A DNA stretch of 64,000 bases from Erythroxylum novogranatense. Taxonomy: Eukaryota; Streptophyta; Magnoliopsida; Malpighiales; Erythroxylaceae. The DNA is taken from NCBI GenBank assembly GCA_029891385.1, contig CM057235.1:23553120-23617119 (forward strand), in the 5' to 3' direction. Below are positions 59,397 through 64,000 of this stretch, piece after piece. The notes under the pieces were generated by a model. That model worked only from the letters and a program-made list of their open reading frames with translations. It was not told where the DNA came from and did not search any database. Numbering within the stretch: position 1 is the stretch's first letter; every line of letters starts with the position of its first letter. The position numbers were made by a program, and so were the translations under genes.

Positions 59397-59515
59397 TGGT
59401 ATATCTATGGGAATAAAGGAATTCAGTATTTCTCTCTATTGTACTATTCATAAATACGTATACGACTGTTCACAAATACGGATACTGTTCACGGAGACAT
59501 ACTGTAGCAATATAC

Positions 59516-59628
59516 TGTTCACTAGTCACTATTCACTACTATTCACTATTTACTATTCACTATTCACTATTACTATTTACTATTTACTATTTACTATTTA
59601 CTATTTACTATTTATTATTCAAACCTTT
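59516..59628. repeat. TACTATT/CACTATT degenerate microsatellite
   Basis: About 16 copies of 7-bp TTTACTA or 8-bp TTCACTAC words in a row. The homogeneous end is (TTTACTA)n. Confidence 0.88.
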
Positions 59629-60028
59629 GTTCACACAATCGCTCAATCGACAATCGCTCATCGTCTCCTACCTTACGAAAATCACTTATTCATTTCATTT
59701 TTTCTTCCTTTTCTTTTCCTCTCAATTTCTTTAGCAATTCACTTAAAACCTTATCTATCTGAGATTTCTAACCTATCGAATCGCCGAAACAACTTAAACT
59801 CCAAAGATCGCAAAACTAATGATCGAACAAAACAAAACATGAACACCATAAACCGAAAACTCAAAACCATGAAACCAAAACAAAACAAGGATGTAATTCA
59901 GATGAAAACAGAGGGTGAATACTTACTAATTTGAGAAAACTTGACGGTCGAGTGAGCTGAAATATTGTCGATTGAAGAACAAATGTCCAAGTCGTATTAT
60001 TGGGTTTCTTCTTGTTTGCAGATTAAAC

Positions 60029-60040
60029 ACATTTATAATC
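60029..60040 (-). promoter_or_regulatory. Candidate TATA box of the gypsy-8 LTR
   Basis: The minus strand reads GATTATAAATGTG, about 470 bp into the LTR, a position like that in gypsy-6. Confidence 0.4.
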
Positions 60041-60504
60041 CGTGTCAAATGATTAACAAATCTCTTATCTAAACCGTCCATTTATTATTATTTTATTAAT
60101 ATAATAGTCTTTATTAAAACCAATTACACACTTATGATTTGGAATCACCTAATACCTAGAAGTTCCGACAACTTCCAAAATTCACCAAAATTCCGTCATA
60201 AAATAAAACTTCAAAATACTTATTCAAAAATACGAAATCCGTTACCAACACTTTCAAAAATCATTGACGTATCCAAAAATACTATAACTATAAAAAATAT
60301 CTTAATATTGTCCTAATCACTCCAAGTTTCATGAAACCAATGTATCGGAAAATGTCATGAATGCATGCCAAAATCTCAAGCACAATTGAGTACATATTCC
60401 AAGAATAAGCATACTACTTATGCACAATTTAATACATATTCCAATAGTAAGCATATTTCAGACTAAATGTCGTTAATGTTCTAACCCCTACTTTGGGCGT
60501 TATA

Positions 60505-60540
60505 ACTCTTCCTCCTTAAGAAATTTAGTCCTCGAAATTC
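60505..60540 (-). other. Polypurine tract and partial hairpin of gypsy-8
   Basis: The minus strand reads GAATTTCGAGGACTAAATTT then CTTAAGGAGGAAGA before the LTR. It is the same arrangement as gypsy-3 at 26956-26993, but with the hairpin arm weakened. Confidence 0.78.
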
Positions 60541-61579
60541 ATACCGATCCGAATAAGTGCGGATCTTGAGCCTTCATGCTTTCTTCGATTCCTGTGTGGC
60601 TTCCTCACTTCCATGATGTTGCGGAGGACTTTTACTAACGGATGACTTGTTTCATAGCTTGTTTTACTTCTCGGGCTAATATGGAAACTGGCCCTTCTTC
60701 ATACGACAAATCCTGTTGCACCTGAATCTCTTGCATCGGTATCTTATGAGTGGCATCAGAACGATATCTCCTCAACATAGAAACATGGAACACATCATGC
60801 AATCTAGCCAATTCTCCGGGAAGAGCTAACTGATAAGCTACGGGTCCAACCCTCTTCAGAATTTCATAAGGACCAATGAATCGTGGACTAAGCTTACCTT
60901 TCTTTCCAAACCGAAGTATATGCTTCCATGGTGACACTTTCAGAAACACCTTATCACCGACTTGAAACTCAATATCCTTCCATTTTAGATCAGCATACGA
61001 TTTCTGCCTATCACTGGCAGCTTTCAATCTCTGTTGAATTATCTGAATCTTTTCTTCTGTATCTTTCACAATGTCTGGCCCGATCATCTTGTTTTCACTT
61101 AACTCCGTCCAACATACCGGAGTTCTACACTTTCTACCATACAACGCTTCATAAGGTGCCATGCCAATGCTTGTCTGATAACTGTTGTTATAAGCAAACT
61201 CCATCAAAGTCAAATAATTATCCCAACTCCCGGGAAATTCTAACACACAACCCCTCAATATATCTTCCAAAATCTGTATAACTCGTTCTGACTGTCCATC
61301 AGTCTGGGGATGAAAAGCAGTACTAAACTTGAGCTGTGTACCCAATGCTTCTTGAAAACTTTTCCAGAATCTCGAAGTAAATCGAAGATCACGATCTGAA
61401 ATGATAGACAATGGTACTCCATGCAATCTCATGATTTCATTCACATACAAATCTGCAAGTCTATCCAAAGAATAATCGGACTGAACAGGCGGTGAAATGA
61501 AAGCGGACTTGGTAAACTTATCCACAATTACCCATACAAAGATCATGCTTTCTTTGAGTAAGAGGAAGTCCAGTGACAA
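60541..61579 (-). pseudogene. Gypsy-8 integrase core and chromodomain-like tail
   Basis: 60635-61579 is a 314-codon open piece: VDKFTKSAFI, IISDRDLRFTSRFW (catalytic Asp), HPQTDGQSERV (catalytic Glu), NNSYQTSIGMAPYEALYGR, the GPY/F-type FIGPYEILKRVGPVAYQL and LHDVFHVSMLRRY. Then QDLSYEEGPVSILAREVKQ begins a chromodomain, which would tether the integration complex to histones. The chromodomain is cut by a stop, and its EEAT block survives in another frame near 60580. Confidence 0.85.
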
Positions 61580-62120
61580 AGTCCATGGTAATATTATCCC
61601 ATTTCCATTGAGGAATAGGAATAGGATTTAACAATCTAGATGGAACTTGGTGCTCAGCCTTAACCTGCTGACGCGTCAGATATTTTGCAACATAATCCAC
61701 AACATCCTGTTTCATACCTTTCCACCAATAATACTGCTTCAAATCCTGATACATCTTGTTTCCACCCGGATGTATAATAAATACTGTATTATAAGCCTCA
61801 AACAATAGTTGGTTCTTCAATTCATCATTAGCTGGCACACATAACCGGTCCTTATAATACAATTCACCATCACCTTGCACAGAAAAATCAGACTGTTTAC
61901 CTTCCTGAGTAGCCATGATAAGTTGATGTAACTTATCATCAGCTCTTTGAGCATTACAAATCTCCTGTCTCAACATGGGCCTTGCTATCAATTGAGCCAT
62001 CAAGGCTCCATCAGATCCCAACTTCCATCCAATCGCTTCAAAGGATAAAGTTGAGATAGTCTTTCGACTTAAGGCATCTGCTACAACATTAGCCTTACCC
62101 GATGGTAGTCTACAATACAA
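61518..62120 (-). pseudogene. Gypsy-8 integrase N-terminus
   Basis: Carries the zinc-binding region (HPGGNKMYQDLKQYYWWKGMKQDV, then YLTRQQ where CLTCQQ is expected, so both Cys are lost) and WDNITMDFVTGLP with the first catalytic Asp. It overlaps the core piece in another frame, so one shift lies near 61540. Confidence 0.82.
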
Positions 62121-62629
62121 TCATAGTCTTTAAATAATTCCAACCAACGCCGTTGTCTCGATTCGCCTTCATACGGGTAAGCAAATACTTGACTCTTATG
62201 ATCTGTGAAAATTCTACACTTTTCTTCATACAGATAGTGTCGCCAAATTTTTAAAGCAAACATGACTGCTGCAAGCTCCAGATCATGAGTAGGGTAATTC
62301 TGTTCATGAGTCTTTAGTTGTCGAGAAGCATAAGCAACTACCTTCCCTTCCTGCATCAAAACACAACCTAACCCAATCCCAGATGCATCCGTATACAGAA
62401 CACAGTCCTTACCAGAAGTAGGTTGAACTAATACAGGAGCTTCAGTAAACATACTTTTCAACCGATCAAAGCTACTCTGGCATCTATCAGACCATTCATA
62501 CTTCACTCCTTTCCGTAACAGTTTAGTTAAAGGGGATGCTATCACTGAAAACCCCTTAACAAATCGACGGTAATAACCAAATGCACCGTAAAACTTCTCA
62601 CCTCTGTCACGTTCCTTGGTGGCTTCCAA
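62081..62629 (-). pseudogene. Gypsy-8 RNase H and RT thumb
   Basis: [25 protein letters not shown] and [13 protein letters not shown] (RT connection), then [35 protein letters not shown] and IFTDHKSQ, the gypsy RNase H blocks with their acidic residues. It is frameshifted from RT near 62600. Confidence 0.85.
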
Positions 62630-63302
62630 TTGATAACCGCCTCTATTTTACTAAGATCAACTTTAATTCCTTCAGATGAGACAACATGCCCTAGGAATGA
62701 TACCTCCTGTAGCCAGAAATCACATTTACTCAATTTAGCATACAACTGCCTTTCCCGTAGAGTTTGGAAGACAATTCGGAGATGTTCACTATGCTCATGT
62801 TCATTCTTGGAATAGACTAGGATATCATCAATAAACACCACAACAAACTGATCCAGATAAGGCTGAATACTCTATTCATCAAATCCATAATGTTCATTGG
62901 AGCATTAGTTAACCCGAACGGCATTACTAGGAATTCGTAATGTCCATAACGGGTCCTAAATGCAATCTTCTGTATATCCACATCCTTTACCCGAAGCTGA
63001 TAATACCCCAATCGTAGATCTATCTTCGAAAACACTCCTGCATCTCTCAACTGATCAAATAGATCGTCAATCCTTGGCAGTGGATACCTATTCTTCATCG
63101 TGACCCTATTTAATCGCCGATAATCGATGCACATGCGCGTGTACCATCCTTCTTCTTTATAAGCAATACCGGCGCACTTACGGTGATACATCGGGTCTAA
63201 TAAACCCTTATCCGAAGTTCTTATAATCTGCAACTTCAACTCCTTCAACTCGGTGGGAGCCATTCTATACGGTGCTCTAGATATCGGAGCAAAGCATTGC
63301 AT
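62542..63302 (-). pseudogene. Gypsy-8 reverse transcriptase
   Basis: 62817-63302 encodes [57 protein letters not shown] (catalytic Asp) and MPFGLTNAP. After a shift near 62830, 62542-62841 begins [12 protein letters not shown], the F-I-D-D catalytic motif, followed by [19 protein letters not shown]. Both catalytic blocks are intact. Confidence 0.88.
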
Positions 63303-64000
63303 AACCGATAGATAACTCCACTTCTCTCTCGGAGGGACTCAGGACAATTCTTCAGAAAACATCCGAAACTCGTTCACTCTGAGAATCTACACAATTTCTC
63401 CTTAGCACCTTCCTTCGGGTATCAAGACAAAAGCTAGATAAGCGTCACACCCTTCCCGAGAAGCTTTTGAGCTTGCATAGCGGATACTACATTAATCGAG
63501 CACGTGTGCAACCACCATGAAATACAAGCTCAGACTGGTCGGGCTCCTCAAGAAAACTGTCTTATCCTTACAATCAATTACTGCCTGATGTTTAGACAGC
63601 CAATCCATACCCAGAATCAAATCGAATTCGTGAAATGGCAACGTAATCAGATCCGCTGCATACTCACTTCCTTGAATCATAACTGGACAATTTCTAACCA
63701 CTTGATTCACCAACACACTACTACCCAGAGGACTAGTTACATGCATGTCATATTCTAACTGATCTATCAGCATCTCCTTATCAAACATTTCTTCAGCACA
63801 AATATATGAATGCGAAGATCCAGGATCAAATAATGCATACTTTTCATAATCAAAGAGAGAAACCATACCAGCAATGACATCTGGTGCCTCCTGATCCTCA
63901 CGAGCTTTCAGTGGATAAGCCCGAGCTGAAGCAGCAGGTACAGCTGGTCGATTCACAGTTTCTGACTGGGAACTCAGATTAGCTCTACTCTGCTGATATC
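63303..64000 (-). pseudogene. Gypsy-8 protease, entering the window at its right edge
   Basis: 63492-63956 encodes the aspartic protease ALFDPGSSHSYI (usually DSG, here DPG), then PVMIQG and DLILGMDWLSKHQAVIDC. The DPG may abolish activity. 63303-63491 joins to RT in a shifted frame. Gag and the 5' LTR lie beyond 64000. Confidence 0.8.

Larger units (their letters stand above)
57779..60504 (-). repeat. Gypsy-8 3' LTR (2,726 bp)
   Basis: The + strand edges are TGTAACATCC and GGGCGTTATA (terminal CA mutated to TA). It contains a hairpin array, an antisense small frame with TATA box, and a TACTATT tract. Confidence 0.8.
57779..64000 (-). mobile_element. Gypsy-8: chromovirus (Tekay/Del-like), 5' part outside the window
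   Basis: 3' LTR 57779-60504, PPT, then integrase with a chromodomain-like tail, RNase H, RT and protease in gypsy order on the minus strand. It is inserted in copia-7. RT and integrase are the best conserved pol domains of the window, broken by a few shifts, which suggests a comparatively young insertion. Confidence 0.88.

Noticed and set aside
59407..59934. 175-codon + frame after the small membrane-protein candidate
   Set aside because: Its middle is the translation of the TACTATT microsatellite and the rest is compositionally biased. It may be 3' flank of the 53-codon frame but not a gene in itself.

Overview
The window is plant nuclear DNA made up almost entirely of LTR retrotransposons nested inside one another. 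No host gene, tRNA gene or rRNA gene was recognised. The plant assignment rests on the element types: Ty1/copia and a Sirevirus-type copia primed by initiator-Met tRNA, an Athila-type Ty3/gypsy with a tRNA-Asp-like primer site, and chromovirus (Tekay/Del-like) gypsy elements with multi-kilobase LTRs. Gene-poor, probably pericentromeric, heterochromatin of a flowering plant is the likeliest setting; the species cannot be named.

Layout by nesting. (0) The substrate is a + strand LTR of a copia family, seen as 3113-3278 and 52387-53829. (1) Three things are inserted into it: element A (1-3112, minus, running off the left edge), copia-2 (3279-52386, minus) and copia-7 (53830-57778, minus), which is itself interrupted by gypsy-8 (57779-64000, minus, running off the right edge). 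(2) Copia-2 is split by six insertions: an Athila-like element (3418-13038, TSD ATTAT), copia-1 of the same family as copia-2 (14784-24402, TSD CTCTA), gypsy-3 (26466-32102, TSD TGAGG), solo LTR gypsy-4 (32716-37195, TSD AGTAT), gypsy-5 (37885-45173, imperfect TSD AGACT/AGACA) and solo LTR gypsy-6 (49384-52203). (3) Gypsy-5 holds a deleted Sirevirus-like element (40622-45051, TSD TTGGA). Subtracting the six insertions leaves about 9.6 kb for copia-2, matching the 9,619 bp of copia-1, which independently supports the boundaries.

Coding content is retroelement gag, protease, integrase, reverse transcriptase and RNase H, nearly all broken by stops and frameshifts. The longest intact pieces are a 408-codon gag-protease frame of the Athila-like element, the 314-codon integrase of gypsy-8 and a 309-codon piece of Sirevirus gag. 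The Athila-like and Sirevirus-like elements have lost reverse transcriptase and integrase but keep both LTRs, PBS and PPT, so they look like non-autonomous derivatives that were moved in trans.

The most unusual signal is that most of the LTR families carry a compact island of short palindromic or hairpin words whose sequence is family-specific. In two cases the same word is shared by elements that are otherwise unrelated: AAGTCGACTT in element A and the Sirevirus, and CGCCGCGGCG-like words in the Athila-like element and solo LTR gypsy-6. A second candidate of interest is a 53-codon, two-helix membrane-protein frame with its own TATA box, antisense inside the gypsy-8 LTR.
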